From NCBI GenBank assembly GCA_020636995.1, contig JACJWU010000001.1, positions 1-64,000 on the forward strand: a DNA stretch of 64,000 nucleotides, written 5' to 3'. The notes under the pieces were generated by a model. That model was not told the DNA's origin and made no database searches. It saw nothing but the letters and a program-made list of their open reading frames with translations. This document shows, one piece after another, positions 1 through 9,547 of this stretch; positions within the stretch are counted from its first letter, which is position 1, and every line of letters begins with the position of its first letter. A program made the translations under genes and the position numbers. This DNA is from Actinomycetota bacterium (GTDB lineage: Bacteria; Actinomycetota; Actinomycetes; S36-B12; UBA10799).

Positions 1-842
1 ATTTCCGCCGGCAGGCCATCGCGACGCTGGAGCACATGGGGATCTCCGTCGAGTTCTCCCACCACGAAGGCGCCCCGGGTCAGCAGGAGATCGACCTGCG
101 GTACGCGGACGCACTGACCACGGCGGACAACATCATGACCTTCCGGCTCGTGGTCAAGGAGGTGGCACTCGAGCACGGTGTTGTGGCCTCCTTCATCCCC
201 AAGCCCTTCACCGACCACCCAGGGTCGGGGATGCACACGCACGTGAGTCTGTTCGAGGGCGACTCCAACGCGTTCTTCGAGCCCGGTGCCGATCTGCAGT
301 TGTCGGTCATCGCCCGGCAGTTCATCGCGGGCTTGCTCGTCCATGCCCCTGAGATCACGGCGGTCACCAACCAGTGGATCAACTCCTACAAGCGTCTCGC
401 CGGTGGCATGGAGGCACCGAGTTACATCTGCTGGGGGCACAACAACCGTTCCGCGCTCATCCGTGTGCCGATGTACAAGCCGGCGAAGGGGCAATCGACG
501 CGTATCGAATTCCGTTCCCTGGACAGCGCGACCAACCCCTACCTGGCGTACGCGCTGATCCTGGCGGCGGGGCTCAAGGGCATCGAGGACAAGTACGAGC
601 TGCCGCCGGCGACCGAGGACGACGTGTGGTCGTTGACCGACGGTGAGCGGCGAGCTCTCGGCCTGCAGCCGCTGCCGGGCAGCCTGGAGCAGGCCATCGT
701 CGCGATGGAGAACTCCGAACTCGTGGCCGAGACTCTCGGTGAGCACGTGTTCGACTTCTTCCTGCGCAACAAGAAGGCCGAATGGGCCGAGTACAAGAAG
801 CACGTCACCCGGTTCGAACTGGACCGGTACCTGTCGCTATGA
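1..842 (+). CDS. glnA2: Type I glutamine synthetase, GlnA2-like, 5' end outside the window
   Basis: Glutamine-synthetase-fold ligase: ATP-dependent amidation of glutamate, or of another amine in some GlnA2 proteins. It enters in frame at base 3, so 279 C-terminal residues are visible and roughly the first 160-180 are missing. Seen: the catalytic-core runs HHEGAPGQQEIDLRY, KPFTDHPGSGMHTH, NSYKRL and RIEFRSLDS. A DKYELPP segment sits where the adenylylation loop of GlnA lies. The stop overlaps the glnE start (ATGA). The name GlnA2 rests on this adjacency, which matches the glnA2-glnE pair of M. tuberculosis. From memory, a Streptomyces GlnA2 was reported to act on polyamines, so a gamma-glutamylpolyamine role is possible here but unproven. 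Confidence 0.93.
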   Translation, partial: FRRQAIATLEHMGISVEFSHHEGAPGQQEIDLRYADALTTADNIMTFRLVVKEVALEHGVVASFIPKPFTDHPGSGMHTHVSLFEGDSNAFFEPGADLQLSVIARQFIAGLLVHAPEITAVTNQWINSYKRLAGGMEAPSYICWGHNNRSALIRVPMYKPAKGQSTRIEFRSLDSATNPYLAYALILAAGLKGIEDKYELPPATEDDVWSLTDGERRALGLQPLPGSLEQAIVAMENSELVAETLGEHVFDFFLRNKKAEWAEYKKHVTRFELDRYLSL

Positions 843-3772
843 ACCCGCGCCGGCCGAGTCTGCACAGCGATCTCGTCCGCACCGGGTTCACCGACGCCGA
901 ACCCGCCGGGGCGCACGTGCAGGCGCTGATGGACGACGGCCTTGAGGGTCTGCTCGAACCGGGGGACTTCAGCATGGCCGCCGACCCCGACCGGGCGCTG
1001 GCGGTGCTGGCCGATCTTGCCCGGGAGAATCCCGATGGCCTGCGCGCAATTCTCGCCGATCCCGTGCAGAAGACCCGACTACTGTCGCTCATCGGGCTGT
1101 CCGAGGCACTTGGGACGTTCCTTGTGCGTTACCCACACCATGTGACCGCCCTGGCTGCCGACGACCTGCGCGGGGCACACGATCGCATCACGGCCGCAGT
1201 GGCCGGGGAGCAGCCGATGCTCGCTCTGCGGGTCGCCTACCGGCGCGAACTGCTGGGCGTCGCGGCCCGGGATCTGTCGGGGGAGGCCAGCCTCGAGACC
1301 ACCATGGTCGAACTCACGTCGCTGGCCGACTCGGCCCTGCAGGCCTGCTACCTGCTGGCCGTCGCCGAGATCGGGGACGTCGCCCAACAGGTCGACCTGG
1401 CGATCGTCGCCATGGGCAAGTGCGGCGCGCGGGAACTGAACTACATCTCGGACGTCGACGTGGTCTTCATCGCCGAGCCGCGCACGTCTGACGTGGACCC
1501 GGACGTGGCCATGAAGGCCGGCCAGCAGATCGCACGTCGGCTGATGCAGATCGCGAACGCCGCCACCGAGGAGGGGTCGATCTGGGAGGTGGACGCGGCG
1601 CTGCGCCCGGAGGGGAAGGCCGGCGCACTCGTGCGCACAGTGGACTCCTACGTCGCCTACTACCGCAAGTGGGCCAAGACCTGGGAGTTCCAGGCCCTTC
1701 TCAAGGCGCGCCCGGCCGCCGGCGACCTGGAACTGGGGCGCCGGTACGTGGACTCGGTGTCGGACTTCGTGTGGACGGCCGCTGACCGCGACAACTTCGT
1801 CGATGACGTGCAGGCCATGCGCCGACGCGTCGAGGAGCACATCCCTGCCAAACAGGCCGATCGCGAGATCAAACTCGGTCGTGGTGGCCTGCGCGATGTG
1901 GAATTCGCGGTGCAGTTGCTGCAGTTGGTGCACGGGCGCAGCGACGTGACACTACGGTCTCCGGCCACACTGGCCACGCTGGAGGCGTTGGCGACCTGGG
2001 GCTACGTCGGACGTGAGGACGCGTCGTCCATGGCCAACGCGTACAGGTTCCTGCGGATCCTCGAGCACCGCGTGCAGTTGCGCCAGATGCGTCGCACCCA
2101 TCTGTTCCCCGAGCGGGAGTCGGAGTTGCGGGTCATCGCCCGTTCGATGGGGATGCGCACCGACCCAGCGGCCGAGATCGAAGACGCGTTCGGCAAGCAG
2201 GTCAGGCAGGTTCGCAGACTGCACGAGAAGTTGTTCTACCGGCCTCTGCTCAACGCGGTGGCCCGGCTCGATTCCGGGGAAGCACGTCTCACCCCCGAAG
2301 CTGCTGAGGAGCGACTGCGGGCGTTGGGGTACCAGGACCCCCGGGGTGCGTTGCGACACCTGGAATCGTTGACCAACGGTGTCAGCCGTCGGGCCGCCAT
2401 CCAGCGCACGCTGCTACCGGTCATGCTGGGGTGGTTCGCCGACTGCCCGGACCCCGACGCAGGTCTGTTGGGATTCCGTCGCGTCTCCGATGCCCTGGGA
2501 GCCACCCCCTGGTATCTGCGGCTCTTGCGCGACGAATCCCACACAGCTGAGCGGATGGCGCACCTGCTGGCGTCGTCGAGGTTCGCGACAGATCTGTTGC
2601 TGCGTGCCCCGGAAGCAGTCCAGATCCTGGCCGAGGACGTTGAACTGTGGCCGCGGCCGGCGGCGGACATCAAGGCCGAAGCACTGACCGCCGGACTCCG
2701 GCAGGTCGACCCAGAGGCTGCGATTGCTGCGATCCGAGCGACCAGGCGCCGGGAGTTGTTCAGGATCTCTGCCGCGGACAGCCTCGGGCTGCTCACGATC
2801 GACGAGGTGGGACCCGCACTGAGCGCCATCGCCGATGCCACCATCCAGGCGGCGCTGGCAGTAGCCACCGCCAGCGTGCTCGTGGATGGCACCCAGGCCG
2901 AAGACCTCATCGAGTTCGTCGTCATCGGCATGGGCCGCTACGGCGGCGAGGAACTCGGCTACGGCTCCGATGCCGATGTCATGTTCGTGTACCGCACGCG
3001 CGAGGGCGTGGATGAGGTCGTCGCTTCGCAGGCCGGAACGTCAGTGGCCAACGAGCTGCGTCGACTCCTTGCGCTGCCGAGCGCCGATCCGCCCATCGAC
3101 ATGGATGCCGACCTGCGCCCGGAAGGCCGGAACGGACCGATCGTGCGTTCGCTGGCGTCGTACGAGGCTTACTACGCCCGGTGGTCGGCGACGTGGGAGG
3201 CGCAGGCGCTTCTGCGTGCGCGCCCGGTGGCCGGCTCGCCGGCGCTGCAGGATGCCTTCGTAGCGCTGATCGATCCGATCCGTTACCCCCTCGACGGGGT
3301 GTCCCCGGCGGACCTCTTGGAGATGCGCAGGCTCAAGGCGCGGATGGAGGCCGAGCGACTGCCGCGGGGTGCCGATCCGGCGCTACATCTGAAGCTGGGA
3401 CGCGGCGGGTTGTCGGACGTCGAGTGGGTGGCGCAGTTGCTGCAGTTGCAGAACGGCCACGCCCGTCCAGAACTCCGCACAACCCGGACGGTTCCGGTCC
3501 TGGAGACAGGCATGGCGTTGGGCCTCATCGAGGAGCAGGACGGCGGACGGCTCGTCGCCGCGTGGCGACTGGCCTCGGCGATCCGGGACGCGATCATGCT
3601 CAGCTCCGGCCGCGCCGGCGATTCCGTGCCCACGGACTACCGCACCCTGGGTCGGGTGGCGCACCTGCTGAACTACCCGCCGTCCGATCGCGGAGCAATG
3701 CCGGAGGACTACCGCCGGTTGACCCGGCGGGCGCGGCAGGTGATGGAGCGCCTGTTCTACGGATTGACCTGA
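839..3772 (+). CDS. glnE: Bifunctional glutamine synthetase adenylyltransferase/deadenylylase GlnE
   Basis: Controls GlnA by attaching AMP to, or removing it from, a tyrosine. The 977 aa are close to the family norm (about 950-1000). It has two nucleotidyltransferase domains. The N-terminal deadenylylating domain carries MGKCGARELNYISDVDVVFI near residues 192-211, and the C-terminal adenylylating domain carries GMGRYGGEELGYGSDADVMF near 697-716. Each domain is followed by a helical region with the repeated LGRGGLRDVE/LGRGGLSDVE motif. I start it at the ATG at 839, which overlaps the upstream stop by 4 nt and implies translational coupling; a longer in-frame reading from 782 would overlap glnA2 needlessly. 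Its expected substrate, GlnA1 with its target Tyr, lies at 18708-20141. Confidence 0.96.
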   Translation: MNPRRPSLHSDLVRTGFTDAEPAGAHVQALMDDGLEGLLEPGDFSMAADPDRALAVLADLARENPDGLRAILADPVQKTRLLSLIGLSEALGTFLVRYPHHVTALAADDLRGAHDRITAAVAGEQPMLALRVAYRRELLGVAARDLSGEASLETTMVELTSLADSALQACYLLAVAEIGDVAQQVDLAIVAMGKCGARELNYISDVDVVFIAEPRTSDVDPDVAMKAGQQIARRLMQIANAATEEGSIWEVDAALRPEGKAGALVRTVDSYVAYYRKWAKTWEFQALLKARPAAGDLELGRRYVDSVSDFVWTAADRDNFVDDVQAMRRRVEEHIPAKQADREIKLGRGGLRDVEFAVQLLQLVHGRSDVTLRSPATLATLEALATWGYVGREDASSMANAYRFLRILEHRVQLRQMRRTHLFPERESELRVIARSMGMRTDPAAEIEDAFGKQVRQVRRLHEKLFYRPLLNAVARLDSGEARLTPEAAEERLRALGYQDPRGALRHLESLTNGVSRRAAIQRTLLPVMLGWFADCPDPDAGLLGFRRVSDALGATPWYLRLLRDESHTAERMAHLLASSRFATDLLLRAPEAVQILAEDVELWPRPAADIKAEALTAGLRQVDPEAAIAAIRATRRRELFRISAADSLGLLTIDEVGPALSAIADATIQAALAVATASVLVDGTQAEDLIEFVVIGMGRYGGEELGYGSDADVMFVYRTREGVDEVVASQAGTSVANELRRLLALPSADPPIDMDADLRPEGRNGPIVRSLASYEAYYARWSATWEAQALLRARPVAGSPALQDAFVALIDPIRYPLDGVSPADLLEMRRLKARMEAERLPRGADPALHLKLGRGGLSDVEWVAQLLQLQNGHARPELRTTRTVPVLETGMALGLIEEQDGGRLVAAWRLASAIRDAIMLSSGRAGDSVPTDYRTLGRVAHLLNYPPSDRGAMPEDYRRLTRRARQVMERLFYGLT

Positions 3773-3820
3773 GGCGGTCGCCCCGTCCGCCATGTCGGCG
3801 CACCGCGCCCGGATAGTGAG

Positions 3821-3826
3821 TACCCT
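3821..3826 (+). promoter_or_regulatory. TACCCT -10 box, probable leaderless promoter
   Basis: TACCCT ends 8 nt before the ATG at 3835. No Shine-Dalgarno sequence precedes that ATG, so the transcript probably begins at or next to the start codon. Confidence 0.55.
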
Positions 3827-3834
3827 CAGCAACC

Positions 3835-5334
3835 ATGCAGACAGCGGTGAACTTCCCGGCGGCCAATGACGGGTCGCGCAGCACCAGTGCGACTGGCAGA
3901 GCCGTGCTCGCCGACGCCCTGCGGGACGTTGACCCGGCGGCGGCCCGTCGGGTCGAGGCCATCAAGGACTGGCGCTCCGGCTACCTGCCCGCGATCCGTG
4001 AACTCGTGGTCGCGGCGGCCGCGAATCCTGCGGCCGCCGTCGCGGTGTCACAAGCGGGACTGGACTCCCTGCATCAGCGATTCGTATGGACCGACAACGG
4101 GAACGACCGGCCGCTGCTGGACGGTCTGGCACTCAGTGACCATCCGGGAATGGACACCTTCGAGGTCATCGGGCGCAATGAGCGTCGCGGCGAGTTCTCC
4201 GTCCCGTACAAGGGGAAAAGGCTCAGCGGGGGTGAACTCCACAAGCAACTCGACGATTGGGTGGCCCGCGGAGTCGCCGAACCCACCTTCGCCGACGCCG
4301 TGCGCGCCGTCATGGCGCACCCGGAATGGCTGAACCTCCGCGACCTTCAGGTGGCGGTGCTCGGGGCGGGCGCGGAGATGGGTCCGCTGCGCCAACTGCT
4401 GGACTGGGGAGCGACGGTGTACGCGGTCGATCTGCCCAACGAGGACCGCTGGAACGCGATCATGTCGATCGCGAAGAACTCGGCGGGCCGCATGGCGGTA
4501 CCGGTGCCACACGGTGCGGTCAACCTGGACACGGCGCCGGACAGCAGGGTTGCGCAGGTCGCGGGCCTCGACGTCATCGGCGAGACCGACGGCGTGCTGG
4601 CATGGTTGCGGGAGATCGAAGGGCCGTTCACGCTGGGCAACTACGCCTACGCTGACGGCGGGCTGCATGTGCGGGTGTCGATGGCCATCGACGCTCTGGG
4701 TGTCCTGCTGGCGCGCAGCCATCCCGACCTCTCGCTGGCGTTCCTGGCCACGCCCACCGATGTGTTCGCGGTGCCGGAGGACGCCGTCGCGATGGCACGT
4801 GACCGTTGGAACCAGCGCCGCACCCGCCGACTGCTCCAGGCCCCCCTGCACCTTGCCAACCTGTTCGAACCGGCCTATCGGGACACTGTGATCGACGACC
4901 GGGGTCGCGAGGTCGGGATCTCCGACTGCCTGGTCCCGCAGCAGGGGCCCAACTACGCCTTGGCCAAGCGGCTACAGCGGTGGCGGGCGATCGTCGCCAG
5001 GGATGCCGGCACCCGGGTCTCACTGAACGTGGCGCCGGCCACCCGCACCAGGTCGGTGGTGAAGAACCGCGCCCTGGCCGCGGCCTACGCCGGGGCAGGT
5101 CAGTTCGGCGTGGAAGTGTTCGCGCCGGCCACCGCCAACACCCTCATGGCCGCATTGCTCGTCCGGGATCTGCGCGATCCGCAGTCCGCGGCCAATCCAC
5201 AGCGGGATCTGCAGAATCCCATGGACCTGTTCTCAGACGCCGCCAATCATGGGGGTTTGTGGCGCGCCGCATATGAACCCCGATCAGTGCTCACGCTGGC
5301 CGCGGTCCTCGGACTGTTCGTCCGGAACGCGTAG
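3835..5334 (+). CDS. Uncharacterised 499-aa protein with a Rossmann-like nucleotide-binding motif
   Basis: I do not recognise this family. The most telling segment is a beta-strand/glycine loop, VAVLGAGAEMGPLRQLLDWG, from about residue 173, followed by an acidic strand end (TVYAVDLPNED). This is the layout of a dinucleotide- or SAM-binding Rossmann unit. The N-terminal ~150 residues are helical and Ala-rich. The C-terminal half has LHLANLFEPAYRD, a VPQQGPNYALAKRLQRWR segment and a hydrophobic end. No signal peptide or membrane segment is evident. Start chosen at ATG 3835 from the leaderless box just upstream. It lies between glnE and a copper ATPase but shares no overlap or obvious operon with either. 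Confidence 0.8.
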   Translation: MQTAVNFPAANDGSRSTSATGRAVLADALRDVDPAAARRVEAIKDWRSGYLPAIRELVVAAAANPAAAVAVSQAGLDSLHQRFVWTDNGNDRPLLDGLALSDHPGMDTFEVIGRNERRGEFSVPYKGKRLSGGELHKQLDDWVARGVAEPTFADAVRAVMAHPEWLNLRDLQVAVLGAGAEMGPLRQLLDWGATVYAVDLPNEDRWNAIMSIAKNSAGRMAVPVPHGAVNLDTAPDSRVAQVAGLDVIGETDGVLAWLREIEGPFTLGNYAYADGGLHVRVSMAIDALGVLLARSHPDLSLAFLATPTDVFAVPEDAVAMARDRWNQRRTRRLLQAPLHLANLFEPAYRDTVIDDRGREVGISDCLVPQQGPNYALAKRLQRWRAIVARDAGTRVSLNVAPATRTRSVVKNRALAAAYAGAGQFGVEVFAPATANTLMAALLVRDLRDPQSAANPQRDLQNPMDLFSDAANHGGLWRAAYEPRSVLTLAAVLGLFVRNA

Positions 5335-5374
5335 TCTCGGAATACTTCCCGGGGGGTCGGCCGTTGGAGGTGTC

Positions 5375-7456
5375 GTGAGCAACGCGGTGGACCTGGATCT
5401 GGAGGGCATGACCTGCGCGTCGTGTGCTGCCCGGATCGAGAAGAAGTTGAACGCGCTCCCGGGTGTCGAGGCGACGGTCAACTTCGCGACACACACGGCA
5501 CACGTCGAGGTCCCTCCCGGGGTCTCGGCCGACGACTGTGTCGCGGCCGTCGAAAAGGCCGGGTACGGGGCCGCCCAGCGCCATCCGGAGTCTGAGCACG
5601 ACCATCACTCCGACCCGACCCTGCTACGCCGGCTGATCGTCGCCGCGGTGCTGGCCGTGCCAGTCGTCATCGTGTCGATGACCATGCACGAGTCGAGGAC
5701 GGCGACGCTGGTCGCCGGGCTGTTGGCGACCCCGGTGGTGTGGTGGGCGGCCTGGCCGTTCCACAGAGCGGCCTTCAAGGCGGCCCGCCATGGATCGACG
5801 ACGATGGACACCCTGGTCAGTCTTGGCATCATCGCCGCCTACGGATGGTCGATCGTGGCACTGTTCACCGGTGGCCACGTCTACTTCGAAGTGGCCGTGA
5901 CAGTGGCCACGTTCCTGTTGGCCGGTCGTTATGCGGAATCCCGCGCCAAGGACCGAGCCGGCGAGGCGGTCGCCGCTCTGCTCAAACTCGGGGCCAAGGA
6001 CGCCACCGTGCTCAGAGACGGCCAGGAGGTCCTCATCCCGATCGCCCAACTGCGGGTCGGTGACGAGTTCGTGGTGCGACCCGGCGAGCGGATCGCCACC
6101 GACTCGGTGGTCGTCTCAGGCGCCTCGTCGGTCGACAACGCGCTCATCACCGGCGAGTCGGTACCGGTCGAGGTCGGCCCAGGTGACGCGCTGATCGGCG
6201 CTGCGGTGAATCAGACCGGTCGGCTGGTGGCGCGCGCCGAGCGGGTCGGGGCAGATACCGAACTCGCGCAGATCGCTGCCGCGGTCGAGCGTGCCCAGAC
6301 CGGCAAGGCACCCGTCCAGCGACTCGCCGACCGGGTGTCGTCGGTCTTCGTGCCCGTCGTCCTGGTGCTGTCCGTGCTCACCGCGATCGGGTGGTTGATC
6401 GCCGGCGCCGGATGGAGTGCGGCTTTCACCGCGGCTGTGGCCGTGCTGATCATCGCCTGTCCGTGTGCGCTGGGGCTGGCCACACCCACTGCGATCCTGG
6501 TCGGCACCGGACGGGGTGCCCAACTCGGCGTGCTCATCGCCGGACCGGAGATCCTGGAGCGCACCCGTTCGGTCGACACCGTCGTACTGGACAAGACCGG
6601 TACCCTGACCCGGGGGAACATCGAGGCCCACGTCGTTTCCGATGACCCTGACTTCGGACGATTCGTGGGCACACTGGAGTCTGCCAGTGAACACCCGGTG
6701 GGCCGCGCCATCGCAGCCGTGTGTCCCGAACGCGGGACCCTCGAGTCCTTCGAGGCGGTGCCGGGCCGGGGTGTTCGAGGCACCGTCGATGGGGTCGAGG
6801 TCGTTGCCGGCACGCCGGCGTGGATGCGCGAACTCGGCTTCCCGGTCGGCGATGAGCGGGCCTCGGTCGTTGCCGCCTGGGACGGGCGGGTCAGGGGTGC
6901 CGTCCTGGTGTCCGACACCATCCGCGAGACCAGCGTCCGGGCGGTGGCGCAGCTGCAGGACATGGGCCTGCGGACGGTGCTGCTCACCGGCGATTCCCGG
7001 GCAGCCGCACGTGACATCGGCGAGCAGGTGGGTATCGACGAGGTCATCGCTGAGGTCAAGCCCCTCGACAAGCAGGCCGCCGTCGCGGACCTGCAGGCGC
7101 AAGGCCATCGGGTGGCGATGGTGGGTGATGGTGTCAACGACTCGGCTGCCCTGGCACAGGCCGATCTGGGCATCGCCATGGGCGCCGGTGCCGACGTGGC
7201 GATCTCGGCCAGCGACATCACTCTGGTGCGGAGCGATCCCTTGGCGATCGTCGACGCGATCCGGCTGAGCCGCCAAACACTTCGCATCATCAAGCAGAAC
7301 CTGTTCTGGGCCTTCGCCTACAACAGCGCGGCGATCCCGCTGGCTATGGCCGGTCTGCTGACGCCGATGATCGCGGGCGCCGCGATGGCCTTCTCGTCGG
7401 TGTTCGTGGTGCTCAACAGCCTGCGGCTGCGCCGTTTCCGAAGCGTGCAGCGCTGA
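5375..7456 (+). CDS. copA: Copper-exporting P1B-type ATPase
   Basis: Exports Cu(+) from the cytoplasm using ATP. One N-terminal HMA domain carries GMTCASC (Cys14, Cys17). The transmembrane metal site is CPC (Cys362-Pro-Cys364), the phosphorylated aspartate is D406 in DKTGTLT, the HP motif is SEHPVGRA, and the hinge is GDGVNDSAALAQAD. The last two membrane helices carry the FAYNSAAIP and MAFSSVFVVLNSLRL signatures typical of Cu(+) (P1B-1) pumps, which makes Zn or Co unlikely. Of several possible starts I chose the GTG at 5375 because GGAGG lies 5 nt upstream; this gives 693 aa. Upstream in-frame ATGs fall inside the preceding gene. No copper-responsive regulator is adjacent. Confidence 0.93.
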   Translation: MSNAVDLDLEGMTCASCAARIEKKLNALPGVEATVNFATHTAHVEVPPGVSADDCVAAVEKAGYGAAQRHPESEHDHHSDPTLLRRLIVAAVLAVPVVIVSMTMHESRTATLVAGLLATPVVWWAAWPFHRAAFKAARHGSTTMDTLVSLGIIAAYGWSIVALFTGGHVYFEVAVTVATFLLAGRYAESRAKDRAGEAVAALLKLGAKDATVLRDGQEVLIPIAQLRVGDEFVVRPGERIATDSVVVSGASSVDNALITGESVPVEVGPGDALIGAAVNQTGRLVARAERVGADTELAQIAAAVERAQTGKAPVQRLADRVSSVFVPVVLVLSVLTAIGWLIAGAGWSAAFTAAVAVLIIACPCALGLATPTAILVGTGRGAQLGVLIAGPEILERTRSVDTVVLDKTGTLTRGNIEAHVVSDDPDFGRFVGTLESASEHPVGRAIAAVCPERGTLESFEAVPGRGVRGTVDGVEVVAGTPAWMRELGFPVGDERASVVAAWDGRVRGAVLVSDTIRETSVRAVAQLQDMGLRTVLLTGDSRAAARDIGEQVGIDEVIAEVKPLDKQAAVADLQAQGHRVAMVGDGVNDSAALAQADLGIAMGAGADVAISASDITLVRSDPLAIVDAIRLSRQTLRIIKQNLFWAFAYNSAAIPLAMAGLLTPMIAGAAMAFSSVFVVLNSLRLRRFRSVQR

Positions 7457-7520
7457 CCACACTGAGTAACGCCCGTATCGCCACGAACACCGGGTGGCCG
7501 GTCGCAGCGGGCACGTGACT

Positions 7521-7526
7521 TAGGCT
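7521..7526 (+). promoter_or_regulatory. TAGGCT -10 box, leaderless promoter
   Basis: TAGGCT ends 6 nt before the ATG at 7533. There is no Shine-Dalgarno sequence. This is the same geometry as several other starts in the window. Confidence 0.6.
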
Positions 7527-7532
7527 CTTTGG

Positions 7533-7727
7533 ATGGGACGATCCATCGCCGTGTCCGTACTGGTCGCGATTGTGTGCGCGATCATCATCTGGGGACTCGG
7601 TCGTCTGCTCGACAGTTCCACGCTCTCGAGCGTCGCGATCGCAGGTGGCGCCGGGGCGGGTGTGGGGTATTTCATCACTACCCGTAGCCAGGGCGGTCCA
7701 GGTCGGGGCCCCGGACGGGACAAGTAG
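7533..7727 (+). CDS. Small single-pass membrane protein
   Basis: 64 aa with no recognised family. Residues 4-24 form a strongly hydrophobic segment (AVSVLVAIVCAIIIWGLG). A second, weaker one around 33-48 is glycine- and alanine-rich and ends in YFIT, followed by a short basic, Gly-rich tail (RSQGGPGRGPGRDK). It may therefore span the membrane once or twice. It is supported as a gene by the TAGGCT box exactly 6 nt upstream of the ATG and by codon use like its neighbours. It sits alone between the copper ATPase and the RCC1 gene, so context does not suggest a function. Confidence 0.65.
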   Translation: MGRSIAVSVLVAIVCAIIIWGLGRLLDSSTLSSVAIAGGAGAGVGYFITTRSQGGPGRGPGRDK

Positions 7728-7780
7728 GCGATCGACGCAACCAGGACATTACCGTTGGGTGGATCGGGCAGGAGGTGGCA

Positions 7781-9547
7781 ATGGGCAAGGTGACGGTGAT
7801 AGCAGTCGCGCTCGCCCCTGCCATCGTGCTCGTTCCCGGGCAGGCGGCGACGGCCGCCCCGCAGGCGGCCGGCACTGCGGCGTCGGCGCGGGTGGCAGCC
7901 AAGTCCGATCGCGGCTCGCTTCGCGTCGTGACACAAGGTGTGCCGTCCGGGCGTAAAGCGAAGGTCACAGTCGCAGGCAAGAAGTACCGCAAGAAGCTTC
8001 CGAAGGCGGGCAAACTGCGCAATCTGCGTCCCGGCACGTATCGGGTATGGGCGGCTCCGATCGTCGTTGACGGCGGCACTGCCGCCGTGGCGGATCTGCC
8101 CGTGAGGGTGAAGGTCCGCAAGAAGCGCAAACCTGTCGTCCTGCGGCTGCAGTACGCCTTGATCCCCAAGAACGACAGTTATCCGCCGAGTCCCGCCAGT
8201 GGGTTGGAGGTCGTGGAACAGGGCCTGACCTCGTTGTCCCTGCGGTGGCAGAACGGTCAGGCGCCGGACCTTCAGGGAGTGGAGGTGCGGCGCAGACAGG
8301 GTTCCGAACCTCCGGCAGGTCTGGATGAGGGCAGAGTCGTGACCGTGTCGCGATTCGCCACGTCGGTGCAGGACAAGGACCTGCGGGCACACACGACGTA
8401 CAGCTACAGCGTGTTCATGGTCGACACGGCGGGCAATGCCAGCAGGCCGGCTACGGTGACCACTCGGACCTCCGGCGTTGCGCTGCAGTTGGCCGCAGGC
8501 ACGAGCCACACGTGTGGTCTTCTCGAGGACACGGATGCGCAGGGTGACCTTGCGGCGCTTCCGGTACCCGACCTTCTCACCTGCTGGGGTGACAACGCCC
8601 GCGGCCAAGTGGGCAAGGGTGGCGGCCCTGATTCGGTGGTGCCGGCCGACGTCGCACTTGCTGACGTGGTCCAAGTGACCGCCGGGGGTGACCACACCTG
8701 TGCCCGGCAAAGCGGTGGCACGCTGCGGTGCTGGGGCCGCAACGACTACGGACAGGCCGGGCCCGGCGTCGGCGACATCACGAGACCGGCGCAAGTGTCC
8801 GTGTCCGATGTCGTGGACGTTGCGGCGGGCGGTGAGCACACGTGCGCGGTTCTGCAGACCGGCCAGATCCGGTGCTGGGGCCGCAATGACCGCGGGCAGT
8901 TGGGTGTTCCCGCCTCGGATCCGCAGCGGCAACCGGTGGTCGTGCCGGGGATCGGCAACGCCGTGACCGTGACCGCGGGATACGCGCACACGTGTGCGGT
9001 GCTCGAGTCCGGTCAGGTGCGGTGCTGGGGCGCGAACGAGCACGGGCAGTTGGGCAACAACTCCACGTCGGACTCCGCTGATCCGGTCAGTCCCGGTTCC
9101 GGTGCGGCGCGGTCGATCACAGCGGGGGTGTTCCATACCTGCGCGGTGCTGGTCGACCAGAGCCTGCGGTGCTGGGGCGCAAACGACTACGGACAGATCG
9201 GGGACTCCACGACCACCGACCGCTTCGCCCCCGTCCAGATCCCCGTGGCCGGTGTGCGTGAGGCCAGTGCCGGTGCGTACCACACATGTGCGGTGACCAA
9301 CACCGGCGTGGCACGGTGCTGGGGGCGCAACAGCGGCGGCCGCCTCGGTGACGGAACCACCACCGACCGCTCCTCGCCGACGCGGGTGACCGGCCTCGCC
9401 GGTGTGGGTGAGATTGCCGCCGGGGCGCACCACACCTGCGCGATCACGTCGGCGGGCACCTTCTGCTGGGGGTCGAACGCCAACGGCCAACTCGGCTCAG
9501 GTGACGCGGTGAGCGGCGTGCGGCCGCAACCGGTCTACGGCCTATAG
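7781..9547 (+). CDS. Secreted RCC1-repeat (seven-bladed propeller) protein with a fibronectin III-like domain
   Basis: 588 aa. A signal peptide (residues 1-25, ending PGQAATAAPQA) is followed by a basic segment of about 90 residues. Next comes a fibronectin type III-like domain (about 145-225: LEVVEQGLTSLSLRW, then TTYSYSVFMVDTAGN). Seven RCC1/ATS1 repeats follow, each with H-T-C-(A/G) about 12-20 residues before RCWGxNxxGQLG or a variant, consistent with one closed seven-bladed propeller. The paired Cys in every blade suggests extracellular disulfides. Start taken at ATG 7781 because AGGAGG lies 5 nt upstream; the in-frame GTG at 7775 is part of that ribosome-binding site. Likely a surface adhesin or binding protein; the ligand is unknown. 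Confidence 0.88.
   Translation: MGKVTVIAVALAPAIVLVPGQAATAAPQAAGTAASARVAAKSDRGSLRVVTQGVPSGRKAKVTVAGKKYRKKLPKAGKLRNLRPGTYRVWAAPIVVDGGTAAVADLPVRVKVRKKRKPVVLRLQYALIPKNDSYPPSPASGLEVVEQGLTSLSLRWQNGQAPDLQGVEVRRRQGSEPPAGLDEGRVVTVSRFATSVQDKDLRAHTTYSYSVFMVDTAGNASRPATVTTRTSGVALQLAAGTSHTCGLLEDTDAQGDLAALPVPDLLTCWGDNARGQVGKGGGPDSVVPADVALADVVQVTAGGDHTCARQSGGTLRCWGRNDYGQAGPGVGDITRPAQVSVSDVVDVAAGGEHTCAVLQTGQIRCWGRNDRGQLGVPASDPQRQPVVVPGIGNAVTVTAGYAHTCAVLESGQVRCWGANEHGQLGNNSTSDSADPVSPGSGAARSITAGVFHTCAVLVDQSLRCWGANDYGQIGDSTTTDRFAPVQIPVAGVREASAGAYHTCAVTNTGVARCWGRNSGGRLGDGTTTDRSSPTRVTGLAGVGEIAAGAHHTCAITSAGTFCWGSNANGQLGSGDAVSGVRPQPVYGL

Noticed and set aside
6116..7462. 448-aa antisense ORF opposite the copper ATPase
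   Set aside because: Shadow frame; every conserved P-type ATPase motif is on the plus strand.
7520..9490. 656-aa antisense ORF opposite the RCC1 gene
   Set aside because: A shadow frame of a repetitive GC-rich gene. The plus strand has a signal peptide, ribosome-binding site and seven regular repeats.
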